Positions 10,065 to 21,242 of a stretch of 64,000 bases of DNA are shown piece by piece. Position numbers and translations under genes: made by a program. The DNA lies in NCBI RefSeq assembly GCF_009905375.1, contig NC_133648.1:305862565-305926564 (forward strand), in the 5' to 3' direction. The stretch is from Apium graveolens (Eukaryota > Streptophyta > Magnoliopsida > Apiales > Apiaceae). Every line of letters starts with the position of its first letter. The stretch's first letter is position 1. The notes beneath the pieces were generated by a model that made no database searches, had not been told where the DNA came from, and saw only the letters and a program-made list of their open reading frames with translations.

Positions 10065-10786
10065 GTGAAAAATTGAGATTTAAAAGTGTCTGTTAGGTGT
10101 TTGATAAAATGTCTGTATGAAAAACCAACGTGAGAAGAAGAGAGAAAGAGAGTAAAAGCAAGTAGAGAGAAAAAGTATGAAGGAAATAAAAGATTAAAGA
10201 AATCCTCTCTCTGTCGTACTTATACTATGGAAAAAAAATGTTACCGTTGGACACCTGTCAGACATGCAGTAATAACGGATAGTTACTGGGCGCGAGAAAA
10301 CAGTAATCATTACTTTCCCACTTGCCTGTTTTTAAGGAAAAATCGTTCCACTTACCCAGATATTCCATTAATCAAGGTGAAACAGTTTTAATTCAAAATT
10401 GAAACCGTTCCCACTGATTTAATTAATTTTCACTACAACATTAATATTCTAAAAAGAAATCAAGTGAAAGGGACCAAGATAAATTATATGAGTAAGTACT
10501 GATAAAGGAAAATCAGAACTTAAATTAAAACAGAATTTATATGGTCATCAGAATATGAATAATTATCAGGATTTATCAATGCATTACAAAATAACTTAGA
10601 GACAAAATCTTGAAACAAAAACAAATTTCATTAATATATGAAGAGAATACATTCATGAAATTGAAATTACATCAGTACTTATACAAGATTTCCCTAAGCT
10701 ACTAAACCTAACATCAACAGCCTTAGTCCTAGCTCAAGAAGCAGGGCAAGGCTGATGATGAAGAAAAACAGGAAGAAGAAAACAAA
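10065..10786 (-). other. Leader and spacer between the two accessory genes (element B)
   Basis: No gene seen. Contains the TATA-like box and CT-rich leader of the long gene, CTGAT-type motif copies at about 10495-10575, and a conserved 3' UTR-like stretch of the small gene at 10625-10665 shared with element A. Confidence 0.6.
10219..10224 (-). promoter_or_regulatory. TATA-like box of the long accessory gene (element B)
   Basis: In element sense GTATAAGTAC lies 155 bp upstream of the ATG and is followed by a pyrimidine-rich leader, at the same position as TATAAGTA in element A. The block carrying CATACAGACATTTTATC (about 10092-10125) is shared with A base for base. Confidence 0.5.
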
Positions 10787-11056
10787 TCATTTCTTCTTCC
10801 TACTCTCGACAAACCAGATGGCGAGTCGGATGATTCGCTCTTGCTGGCGGAGAGCTTCCAGCCTTTCCTCCTCCAATCGCTCCAGATGGCGATGGTAATC
10901 CATATAGAAGAATAGGAGGTGGGTAAGTACCTCCTGTGGGACAGAGTCCCATATCTCCTCAGGAATGGCCGTGATGTGCCATTCCTGCTGCCAATCAGCA
11001 CAGCTTAGCTCCATATTAAATGTTTGGTAATTCAAAAACATGTTGTATCTGACCAT
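10787..11056 (-). CDS. Small accessory protein of 89 residues, unknown function (element B)
   Basis: Intact frame from ATG at 11056 to TGA. It is the homologue of 1214-1483 with the same length, the same WQQEWH and WDSVPQEVL core and the same charged helical C-terminal half. TATATAAG lies about 77 bp upstream with a CT-rich leader between. It is the only gene of element B without a lesion. I do not recognise the family. It could be a regulator or cofactor expressed separately from gag-pol, but that is inference from promoter position only. Confidence 0.62.
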   Translation of the reverse strand: MVRYNMFLNYQTFNMELSCADWQQEWHITAIPEEIWDSVPQEVLTHLLFFYMDYHRHLERLEEERLEALRQQERIIRLAIWFVESRKKK

Positions 11057-11132
11057 TGTGTTTTTGAAAGAAAAAGTATGAAGGTAAGTTTATGAGAAAG
11101 AATTTGATGAGAAGGCTGATGTGAAGTGGTTG

Positions 11133-11140
11133 CTTATATA
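11133..11140 (-). promoter_or_regulatory. TATA box of the small accessory gene (element B)
   Basis: Element-sense CTATATAAGC at the same place as CTATATAAACC in element A, followed by a pyrimidine-rich leader up to the ATG at 11056. Confidence 0.6.
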
Positions 11141-12488
11141 GGCAAGTGAATGCCAGGAGACGCAAATGAATTTAATGCTGACAGGTAGAATTAATTCTAC
11201 TTCGTCTCCCCGGACTTTGAAAAAGAATAACATTCATTGGAAAGAGAAAACATGGTTTAATGCGCACAAGTAACAAGTAAAAGTAGACTGTTCAAGTACG
11301 AATACCATTAACCCTAACCATAGTGACTATTAATCTTCCACTTCAACATATTCTAGTTTGAACCGAGACTGTTATCAAATTTTATCCACAGATAAGTCAA
11401 GTAAAGAATTTAGACTGTAATATCAGAACTTAGACTTATTTCAGAACTTAACAGTCATCAGAACATAATTTCTTAACTCGAAAAAAATGCTTATCTGAGT
11501 AAATCCTCATACAAGTTCTGAGTTATACTCTTCAGAACTTAATCTTCAGAATATGCAACCAGAACTTGTCCTCAGAATTAGTGCAAGGTAACACAATGAC
11601 TGTTTATCTAAAACAACATAGACCACCACAGTAATTTTCATCATTCAGATGGAGTGATTAGTGTGTGCATCAAGCTAAATAGCAGACAAAAAGTAAAGTC
11701 TGATTCACTTCAGTACATCTTAGAAATAAGGCATAACTAAAATTTTGCTAAAGAGCTGTCATTATCCTGAAACCTACTGATGAATGAGTTCATGCTTGAG
11801 TCCACCTCAACTGATTTGTGCTAATTTTATGCATCTTTTTAAATTCTATTTTACAGTGGCTCCTCAGTGTAAGTGAGTCATGACTGCTTATCAGAATTTA
11901 TGCTATTATCAGAGTATTTCTCCAGTAATCATAGAGTGTGAAAAGTCACCAAGAAAATATTTTGCTTTTCTAATGCATATTTACTTAATACCAGCAATGC
12001 ACTTGGGTCTTCCCTTCCACATTTTTACTCTAGATCTCAAAGGAGTACCTGATTTTATTCTTTGATCCTCTTGATTTTTCTTTTTATAAGTGAGGTTTAT
12101 CAACACTTAGTACATTCAGCAGTTTTACTAGTATCAGAACTTAACAGATGAGTAGCATTATTCTAATTTGTGACTTAGTAATAAGATAAACAAAGTAAAC
12201 TCAACTAAGCTCAATTATCAGAATTTGCTTGTGTCATAAAATTTCCACAGAAATAATTACTTCTTACATGGGATCATTTGTTTATTGAAGACTACTACGT
12301 CAGTATCTAACACAATTATCCTTATAGGATTGAATGGTTACTTAGACAGACATATCACTTATCAGAGTTTAGAAACATATATCAGACAACAGTCAGTACT
12401 TAAAAATATTTATCAATTAATCACAGAATACACAAAGAGATTAAATTCTGTAAATACTGATCATAAAGTCTGATAATATAGAACAAGA
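11141..12488 (-). other. Non-coding spacer downstream of pol (element B)
   Basis: About 1.35 kb without a supported gene. It matches A's spacer 223-1110. It separates RNase H from the small gene, which rules out simple readthrough from pol into the accessory genes. Many CAGAACTTA-type motif copies (sense AAGTTCTG) occur at 11420-11580 and 12130-12480. Confidence 0.65.
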
Positions 12489-15400
12489 CTAAGCAGATTT
12501 AGAGAAAGAACCTGAAATCATTCCAAGTTCATTTACCAATCTTGTAAAAGTGGCTTCACACAGTGGTTTTGTGAAGATATCTGCTAGTTGTTGATCTGTT
12601 GGAACAAAGTGCAATTCCACTGTAACTTCATCCACATGTTCCCTTATGAAGTGGTACCTGATGCTGATGTGCTTTGTCATAGAGTGTTGAACTGGATTAC
12701 CTGTCATAGCAATAACACTTTGATTATCACAGTAAATAAGGATTTTGAAATATGTTAACCCATAATCCAGTAACTGATTCTTCATCCAAAGAATCTGTGC
12801 ACAACAGCTTTCTGCAGCAATATACTCTGCTTCTGCAGTTCATGTGGAAATTGACTTTTGTTTCTTGCTGAACCAAGAAACCAATCTGCCTCCAAGAAAT
12901 TGGCAGCTTCCACTTGTGCTTTTCCTGTCAATTTTGCAACCTGCAAAATCTGCATCTGAGTAACCTATTAGTTTAAAATCTGATTCTCTAGGATACCACA
13001 ATCCAAGATCAGCTGTTCCTTTAAGATACTTAAAAATTCTTTTCACAGCTGTTAAGTGAGGTTCTCTTGGATCTGCTTGAAATCTTGCACAAAGACAGGT
13101 AGCATACATGATATCAGGTCTACTAGCAGTTAGATAGAGTAGGGAGCCAATCATACCTCTGTAATTAGTAATATCTACTGATTTACCAGTATCCTTATCC
13201 AGTTTTGTTGCAGTGGCCATGGGAGTGGATGCACTTGAACAATCTTGCATTCCAAATTTCTTCAGCAAGTTTCTGGTGTACTTAGTTTGACAAATAAAAG
13301 TGCCTTCTTCATTCTGCTTGACTTGAAGGCCCAGAAAATAGCTAAGTTCCCCCCATCATACTCATCTGATATTTTGACTGCATCAGTTTGGCAAACTTCT
13401 TGCAAAGTCTGTCATTTGTAGACCCAAAAATGATATCATCAACATAAATCTGGACCAGAAGTAAGTCCTTTCCATGGTTGAGGTAGAACAGTGTTTTGTC
13501 TATTATTCCTCTGTTGAATCCACTTTCCAGAAGAAACTGAGCTAAAGTCTCATACCATGCCCTAGGAGCTTGCTTAAGTCCATAAAGTGCTTTATCAAGC
13601 CTGTAGACATAATCTGGATGTTTGGAATCTACAAAGCCTGGAGGTTGTTCAACATATACTTCCTCCTCCAATTCTCCATTGAGAAAAGCACTTTTCAGAT
13701 CCATTTGAAAGACAGTAAACTTTTTGTGAGCAGCATAAGCCAAAAATATCCTTATGGCTTCTAACCTAGCAACTGGTGCAAATGTTTCATCATAATCAAT
13801 TCCCTCCTGTTGAGAATATTCTTTTGCAACCAGCCTTGCCTTATTCCTTGTAATTATGCCATCACTGTCAGTTTTGTTTCTGAATACCCACTTTGTACCA
13901 ACAACAGATCTATTCTTTGGTCTTGGCACTAGGGTCCAGACTTTGTTTCTTTCAAATTCATTCAACTCTTCCTGCATTGCTTGCACCCAATCAGCATCTT
14001 GAAGAGCTTCTTCCAGTTTCTTTGGCTCAGTCTGAGAGAGAAAAGAATTGTAAAGACATTCATTTGAAGTACCTGTTCTAGTTCTGACACCTGCATCAGG
14101 ATTTCCAATTATCAAATCAGGTGTATGTGATTTTGTCCACTTCCTTGCAGATGGAAGGTTTTCTCTAGAACTGGATGCTCCCCCATGATCCATGCTGTCT
14201 TCATTTTCATTTTCTGATGCTCCCCCTGAAACTATGCTCTCTGAGTTGGATTCTTCAGAATTTAGATTTTCAGCACTGGCAGAACTTGGCTTATCAGAAC
14301 TTGACGAATCAGAACTTGAAGAGCCAGATGTATGTTCTGATGTTTCTTGAGATGTGGTAAGATCTTGAGTATGCTCCCCCTGCATAGGTGCATCTTCCTT
14401 TGACGTAGTCACCACAGTTTCAATAACATCAGAGTTTAATCCATCAGAGTTTACAGTATCAGGACTTAGACTGTCAGGATTTTCAGTATCAGAATTTGAG
14501 TCTTCATTTTCAAATCTCAGCTGATCATGGTCAATGAAATCTTCAAGACCAGTAATCTTCTTGTCATCAAAAGAGACATTGATAGATTCCATGACCACTT
14601 TTGTTCTCAAATTATAGACTCTGAAGGCTTTTGTGGAAAGTGGATATCCAACAAAGATTCCTTCATCAGCTTTTAGATCAAACTTGGATAGCTGTTCAGG
14701 ATGAGTCTTGAGAACAAAACATTTGCATCCAAATACATGAAAGTATTTCAGATTTGGATTCTTTTTCTTCACCATCTCATATGGTGTTTTTCCATGCTTG
14801 TTAATGAGTGTTGCATTTTGAGTAAAACAAGCAGTCTGCACAGCTTCAGCCCAGAAATAGGTTGGAAGCTTTGCTTCTTCAAGCATTGTACGTGCAGCTT
14901 CAATGAGAGTTCTATTCTTCCTTTCAACTCCATTTTGCTGTGGAGTTCTAGGAGCAGAAAATTCCTGCTTTATTCCATGGTTTTTGCAGAACTCTTCCAT
15001 TATCAAATTCTTGAACTCAGTGCCATTATCACTCCTTAAAATTTTCACAGAATCTTTGACCAATTTATCGAGATGTTTGACATGATCAATCAAGATAGAT
15101 GCAGTTTCACTTTTTGTGTGCAAGAAATACACCCATGTGTATCTGGTGAACTCATCCACTATGACCAACGCATATTTCTTCTTTGCAATAGACATGACAT
15201 TCACTAGACCAAATAGATCAACATGTAGTAGATGATAAAGATCAAGAATTGATGATTCAGTCTTGCTCTTAAAAGAAGATTTTCTTTGTTTGGCTTTCTG
15301 ACAGGAATCACAAAGGCCATCAGGAGCAAATACTGACTTTTGCAGTCCTCTCACAAGATTTTTCTTGACCAGTTCATTTATATTGTTGAAATTTAAATGA

Positions 15401-15837
15401 GAGAGTTTCTTGTGCCAATTCCAGCTTTCTTCAATTGATGCTCTACTCATCAGATAAATTGCAGAACCATCATTACTTGTTGAAAGCTTAGCTTCATAAA
15501 TGTTACCACGCCTGTATCCTTTCAGAACAACTTTGCCTCTATATTTACTCACAATTTCACAGTGTTCTTCAAAGAAATCAACATGATAATCTCTGTCACA
15601 GATTTGACTTATACTCAGCAGATTGTGTTTAAGTCCTGAGACCAGAGCTACTTCTTTAATTATGACATTTCCAAGATTGATATTGCCATATCCCAATGTT
15701 TTTCCAATGTTGGCATCTCCATAAGAAACACTTGGGCCAGCTTTCTCCACAAAGTCTGATAGCAGGGCCTTATTTCCAGTCATATGTCCTGAACATCCAC
15801 TGTCTAGAACTATAATATTTTTCCTGTTGCCCTGCAA
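12489..15837 (-). pseudogene. Copia pol: protease, integrase, RT, RNase H, broken by a frameshift and a stop (element B)
   Basis: Protease has LDSGCSGHM at its start. Integrase has the HHCC zinc module (HKKLSHLNF ... CDSCQKAK) and the catalytic residues in [14 protein letters not shown] and the ERKNRTL block. One of the two Val usually found before ERKN is missing, an in-frame codon loss near the catalytic Glu. A Ser/Asp/Asn-rich linker follows (14200-14500), then RT with [17 protein letters not shown] and YVDD at 13435-13446. A run of six C on the + strand at 13349-13354, where five are expected, shifts the frame just after RT. RNase H continues 13333-12489 with a TGA at 12840-12842. Domain order (integrase before RT) is copia. 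Confidence 0.92.
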
Positions 15838-18186
15838 TCACAAAGACCACTAATTATTAGTTTTAAGGACCCAGACTTGCTTGGATCCGTTGGCCTTATT
15901 AAGTTTGTTAACATTTGCAGCGGATTTAGCATCAGAGTTTATGTTAACATTTTTCTTATCGGAACTTGCACTATCAGACTTTGAATCAGAATTTACACTA
16001 GAAGGAACAATGGAAACTTTCTTCAAAGAGGGTTTTATTTGATAATAATCATAGTACAAACTATGATATTCCTTACAAGTATAAATGGAATGCTATAAAC
16101 TACCACAATGAAAATAAGGATTTTGTGGTTTGTATCTAACAGACTAACTCTTAACTCCTTATTTTGAAGGTAAGGAGTTTATATTCTTATTCTTCCTGCA
16201 AAAAGAAGCCAGATGGTTAGAACTTCCGCAGTTATGACATGTTTTCCTAGGAGCATCAGGAACAGGTTTATAATCATTGCTTTTATTCACACCTTCCTTT
16301 CCATTCCTATTTTTCCTAGGTGATTTTACCTTGTTTGCATTCTTAACATCTTTCAGCTTATGCTTAAGCTGCTTTTTTGTCATTAAGCCTATGTTCACTT
16401 CAGCCGTCTTTTCCTGTTTTAGTTTGTCAGAAGTTAATTCCTCTTTAACTTCTGATTTCTCATTTTCAGATTTTACAGTTACAAACTTAACAGGTTTTAA
16501 CTTTGGCTTTTGCTTAACAACAGGCTTAATTTCTTCAGTTCCTTTATCATTCTTATCTTCTCCATAACCTAAGCCCTCTTTCCAGTTTCCACTATTTAGC
16601 AAATTTTGAGTTGTTTTGCCAGAGTTAGTCCAAGTCCTGATAATCTCTCTTTCCTTTTCTAACTCAGTTTTTAGAGATTCATTCATTTTTAGCACTTCAT
16701 CCCTAACATAAAAAGCATCATCTCTATCCTTCTGAGTTTGATGGAACATGACTAACTCTTTTTCTAAGAAATCATTTCTTTTCTTAAAAGCAAGATTTTC
16801 AGAAGTTAATCTTTCAGATGTTAAAGTTTGATCTCTATAACTAACAAACATGGTTTTAAGATATCTTCTCAACTCATTAATATCATCAGTATGAAAAGCA
16901 TAAGTAGTCTGAGGTACCTTTGTTTCAGCAGCTTTAGAACTGCTCTCAGCACTTTCTTTATCAGCATTTGCCATCAATGCATAATTCTCCTCACTTTCAG
17001 AGTCTGAGGTGTCTGTCCAGCTTTTCTACTTTGTGACAAGAGCCTTGCCCTTGTCACACTTTGCCTTCTTGCAATCAGGAGATATGTGGCCTTTCTCACC
17101 ACAGTTATAGCATTTAACATTGGTATAATCTCCTCTGTCAGACTTTCCTCCTCTGACTTCAAATCTTCTGAAATTCTTCTTATCAGAACTTATGCCTTTC
17201 CTGGAAAACTTCTTTCCCTTCCTGAACTTCCTGTATGCAATCTTTGTGATTCCTTTCACCATAAGAGCACACAGCTTCATCATCTCCTCATCAGCATCAG
17301 TCTCAGGCAAGCTTTCAGAATCTGAGTCATCATCACTTTTAGAACTTGATGACTCAGTTTCAGACTTTATGAAAAGAGCTTTACCCTTGTCTTTCCTTGA
17401 GGAAGCTGCTTTGGGGGATTCTTCTTCAGCCTTAAGAGCAACTGTCCTTGACTTTCCTCCTTTCCTCTTGCTTCTTTGTTCCATCTCAAGTTCATGAGTC
17501 TTGAGCATTCCATAGATTTCATCAAGAGTTGTTTCATCAAGATTGTAGTTGTCTCTTATTGTCATTGCCTTCAAATCCCAGCATTCAGGAAGAGCTAACA
17601 GGAATTTAAGGTTTGAATCTTCAAGATCATACTCTTTATCAACCAATGAAAAATCATTCAAAAGTTTGACAAATCTATCATACAAATCATTCAATGACTC
17701 ATTAGTCTTTGAGTCAAAATGTTCATACTCTTGAGTGAGTATTGTCTTCCTGTTCTTCTTAACTGTGTCAGTTCCCTGACACCTTATTTCCAGAGCATCC
17801 CATATCTCCTTAGCAGTCTTGCAGTTGATTACCCTGTTTGACATTACATTATCAATGGCACTATGCAGTAAGTGTCGTACCTTAGCATCCTTAGCAATTG
17901 ATGCTATATCTTCAGCAGTATAATCACTCTTCTCCTTTGGTACCATCTTTGCTGCTTCACCTGCAACTGTAACAGCGAGCTTGGTTGGTTTGTGAGGCCC
18001 TTCCTTGATTCTATCAAGATATTATGGATCTGTTGCTTCCAGGAACATGGTCATCCTTACCTTCCATATGGGATATTCAGATGGTCTCAGTATGGGAACT
18101 CTGATAGTCTCATATCGACTTTGAATTTGTGTCTTTGGAGGTTCTTCAGTTTTGGTAGGCTTATTTGGAGTTTCTGTGTTAGACAT
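15838..18186 (-). pseudogene. Copia gag with two CCHC zinc knuckles, several in-frame stops (element B)
   Basis: Starts at MSNTETPNKPTK (18186), soon after the primer site. A gag capsid-type region (IWDALEIRCQGT, LNDLYDRFVKLLNDF) is followed by zinc knuckle CYNCGEKGHISPDC (about 17095), a coiled-coil-like stretch (16700-16900), a second knuckle CHNCGSSNHLASFC (about 16210) and a third Cys/His-rich segment (about 16060-16110). Stops in the same frame lie at 18022, 17026, 16159, 16144, 16093, 15850 and 15838. Gag and pol share one frame here. The last two stops sit at the gag-protease boundary, where element C also has a stop, so they may be ancestral rather than decay. Confidence 0.88.
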
Positions 18187-18228
18187 GATTGTGTTTGGAT
18201 CTTTAACTGTATGTGTGTTAACAGATAA

Positions 18229-18241
18229 GCTCTGATACCCC
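18229..18241 (-). promoter_or_regulatory. Primer binding site of element B (initiator Met tRNA type)
   Basis: In element sense GGGGTATCAGAGC starts within two bases of the 5' LTR end. It matches the usual plant site TGGTATCAGAGC, complementary to the 3' end of initiator Met tRNA, with G for T at the first base. Confidence 0.85.
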
Positions 18242-18242
18242 T

Positions 18243-18854
18243 TGTTAGGTCACACACACTGTAGAAGGGGGTGAATACAGTGTATAATACAATCAAATTG
18301 AACTTTAATATATTAAGCAACAGAAAACAAACTTTAGTGAAACAATAAACTCTGTTACAGTATGGAACTGTTACCTCTCAGTGATGAACAAATATCACGA
18401 GAGCTGCTAGGGTTACAATTAATAATCTTCTCGATAATGATAACACTTATAGTGTAAACCCTATGTCTGTGTTTATATACTACACAGTTACAAGATAATC
18501 GCTAATTGATATGGAATATAATTCTGCTTCCTAAAATATATCAATCAGATATCTTTTCTTCCAAGTATTCCATTCTTCACGGAACTCCTTCTTCATGCAT
18601 ATCTCTTCTTATGTTTATCTCGATCTTCTTTCCTTTAATCAGCTACTATCCTTATCTGAACGTCCTTCAACACTTAAGTTCTGATATCTAACTTCTGATG
18701 ATTATCTCCTGATAATATAAGTACTGATATCCTTAAGTCCTGACTTCCAGTATAAGTACTGATTAATGGTTAAGTACTGACTTGTCCTGTTAAGTAAGAT
18801 CTAAAATCTAAACATAAATCATATTAGCCATGACATTATCAAATATATCTAACA
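18243..18854 (-). repeat. 5' LTR of element B (612 bp)
   Basis: Same ends and length as 5533-6144, with about ten substitutions between them. A TATA box (element sense TATATAAA, 18472-18479) marks the likely genomic RNA promoter. Confidence 0.95.
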
Positions 18855-18859
18855 TATTT
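18855..18859 (+). repeat. Target-site duplication TATTT, right copy
   Basis: Matches 5528-5532; accessory-gene coding of element A resumes directly. Confidence 0.92.
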
Positions 18860-19225
18860 GAAGACTCAAATTCAGAGATTTATTCTGTAAAATCTGACAG
18901 CACATATCTTCCAAAGTACAGAGATCACAAGGGTGATATTGTTGAGATGAAGCCTAACTATGCTAAGATTATAACTACCTTTCTGGGTTACAAGGCTGTT
19001 GAATTCAATCTTGAGTCTGACAAGGCATATTTGATCTGACTGGATCAGGACATAAGGAAAGCTAGAATTAATGATCTCAGGGCTGCTATCTTCCAAACTG
19101 GTGAAGATTCTGTAGAGCTTAAAGATGCTAAAAGGAGGATGATTGATGAACTCAGATATGCTGAGAGATGTTTGTTAAAGAACTATCTCAGAACAACTCC
19201 TGACATCAGAAAGATCAGAAAGTGA
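18855..19225 (+). pseudogene. Long accessory gene, C-terminal part (element A)
   Basis: Reads KYRDHKGDIVEMKP, FLGYKAVEFNLESDKAYLI, then an in-frame TGA at 19037-19039, then LDQDIRKARINDLRAAIF and RRMIDELRYAERCLLKNYL to a natural stop at 19223-19225. It aligns with the end of B's gene (6353-6750) and completes the frame split by B. Confidence 0.85.
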
Positions 19226-19431
19226 AGCCAAGTCAAAGATCTACAACTGCTTAAATTCTGATATATATATACAGACTGAAGTTGTTATCAGTAGTTAAAG
19301 TTGGTAAAGCTTTAAGGACTATAAGTTGTAGTTATCTAGTCAAATTCTCATGCATTTGTACTTAATGTTTTTGACATCATCAAATATCTGTTAAACTTGT
19401 ATATTATGCCAATTTACAAGTTGGGGGAGAT
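19226..19431 (+). other. Post-coding spacer and polypurine tract (element A)
   Basis: No gene. Ends with the tract TTGGGGGAGAT (19421-19431) immediately before the 3' LTR. Confidence 0.8.
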
Positions 19432-20037
19432 TGTTAGATATATTTGATAATGTCATGACTAATATGATTTATGTTTAGTTTTCAGATCTTACTTAAACAG
19501 GATAAATCAGTACTTAACTGAAATCATTACTTATACTGAAGTCAGAACTTAAGTCATCAGTACTTAAGGTTCAGGAGATATTTATCAGAAGATAATATCA
19601 GGAATTAAAGGAAACGTTCAGATAAGGAAGGCGACTGATTAAAGGAAGAGAAGATCGAGACAAACGTAAGAAGAGATATGCATGAAGAAGGAATTCTATG
19701 AAGAATAGAATAATTGGAAGAAAAGATATCTGATTGATATATTTTAGGAAGCAAAATTATATTCCATATCAATTAGCGATTATCTTGTAACTGTGTAGTA
19801 TATAAACACAGACATAGGGTTTACACTATAAGTGTTATCATTATCGAGAATATTATTCATTGTAACCCTAGCAGCTCTCGTGATATTTGTTCGTCACTGA
19901 GAGAGGACAGTTCCGCATTGTAACAGAGTTTATTGGTTTGAATAAAGTCTGTTTTCGGTTACTTATGTTATTAGAATTCGATTTGATTGTGCTATACACT
20001 ATATTCAACCCCCTTCTACAGTGTGTGTGACCTAACA
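19432..20037 (+). repeat. 3' LTR of element A (606 bp)
   Basis: Begins TGTTAGATATATTTGATAAT and ends GACCTAACA. TATATAAA at 19799-19806 is the likely promoter. It is related to, but clearly diverged from, B's LTRs, so A and B are different copies of one family. Confidence 0.92.
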
Positions 20038-21228
20038 GTAACGCTTTTTGGGCCTATTGTAACACCATTTACGAATTACAATAGCCCACTTATGATGTAG
20101 TATAATTTATACCAGACACCATAGCTTTAACAAAGTTATAAATGAGCCGAGGAGCAGAAGCCATAGGTATGAACATGTATATATAAACAAGAATAAGTAG
20201 AACATCTGAGTCGCCAGGCCTCCTAAAAGATCCGTACTGCTCTTGAAGAAATAATTACCCCCACCTGTTGTGTTAGGATGCTTGCAACAACTCTTCCAGG
20301 ATAAAACAACTCCGAGCTTGGTGTTCACAGTAACAACAAACTCAACTTCGACTGGTACCTCAGTCACCGGAAAAACCACTGACTGAAATTGGGAGAAAAG
20401 AAAAAGTAGAGAGGAGAAGGAGAGAATGTAAGGTGTTGGGCATTCTAATCAGCAACTTAGGCCTCTATTTATACTAGAGGCTAAGTGTAACTGATCCACC
20501 CTGCATTAATATCAGAATCAAAACTGCTCATTTAATAAATAAATCAAAATTGTTGATTTTGAATTTAAAAAAATGTAACAGCTTGTATATTTAATCCATG
20601 CATTAAATCAGTTTTAATGTTTTTAATTTTGAATATATATTATCAATTACATGCCCAGGTTCAATGAATCTGACTCAGCCCGATCTGAAACCGAACCCAG
20701 TTCAATTGAGCCCAAAAGAAATAATAACTCAGCCCAACTGATAAGTTAATTCTAATAAAAATTAAATCACATATAAATAAGATCCTCGCCCAGGTCGCCT
20801 CGCGTACGCGAGACATCAAGACATTCGCCCAAATCACCCTTCGACCTGGTGCGGTTTGGTGCGGTGTGTGGAGTGGCGAGGCGAGGCGGGGGCATCGCGT
20901 GTATGTGTGCGCGCATGAAGCACGCATGAATACCATGTACCATCACACGTCTTAGTAGTTGTACACTACCCATGTGTGTAATACAATATAAAGCCAACAC
21001 AACCTTTATTTATTTCAATCTGGGATAAAATAACACATCCTCATTTCTAGCTCTTTTAAGCCACTAACTTCAACTCTATTTCTCTATGGACTTCATTAAG
21101 AAAAATTCTTGAACCCATACATGAAAGTTTAAGTTCCCATATCAAGGAACAACTTCCAATCATTAGATTTTGGAATTAACAATAAGAACATAATAAAACT
21201 TATGATCTAAAACTCCATTTTTCTAACA
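20038..21228 (-). repeat. LTR of element F, far end at or cut by element A
   Basis: In element sense it starts TGTTAGAAAAATGGAG at 21228, directly after a polypurine tract. At 20461-20481 a TATA box (TATAAA in element sense) sits in the loop of a perfect 7-bp inverted repeat (GCCTCTA ... TAGAGGC), followed by a pyrimidine-rich leader. A CpG-rich patch at 20785-20920 includes the palindrome CTCGCGTACGCGAG. The open frame at 20107-20379 lacks an ATG and I do not call it a gene. Confidence 0.65.
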
Positions 21229-21242
21229 ATCCCCCACAAATC
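21229..21242 (-). promoter_or_regulatory. Polypurine tract of element F
   Basis: Element-sense ATTTGTGGGGGAT precedes the LTR start TGTTAG. Confidence 0.7.

Larger units (their letters stand above)
5533..18854 (-). mobile_element. Element B: complete Sirevirus-like Ty1/copia retrotransposon, 13.3 kb
   Basis: Two 612-bp LTRs flank, in sense order, a primer binding site, gag, protease, integrase, RT, RNase H, the 89-residue gene, the long accessory gene and a polypurine tract. The target duplication is TATTT. The LTRs differ at about ten sites (1.6 percent, by eye), which at the often used rate of 1.3e-8 per site per year suggests insertion some 0.6 million years ago. The coding part carries at least seven in-frame stops, a frameshift in RT and further breaks in the accessory gene, so this copy is not autonomous now. 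Confidence 0.95.
18855..20037 (+). mobile_element. Element A (right part): end of accessory gene, polypurine tract and 3' LTR
   Basis: Continues element A after the B insertion; the end GTGTGACCTAACA at 20037 is the LTR terminus. The next bases (GTAAC) would be the target duplication, but the left copy is outside the window. Confidence 0.92.

Noticed and set aside
20107..20379. 91-codon frame on the minus strand with hydrophobic C-terminal half
   Set aside because: It lacks an ATG and lies in the transcribed part of F's LTR after the TATA box; no family resemblance.
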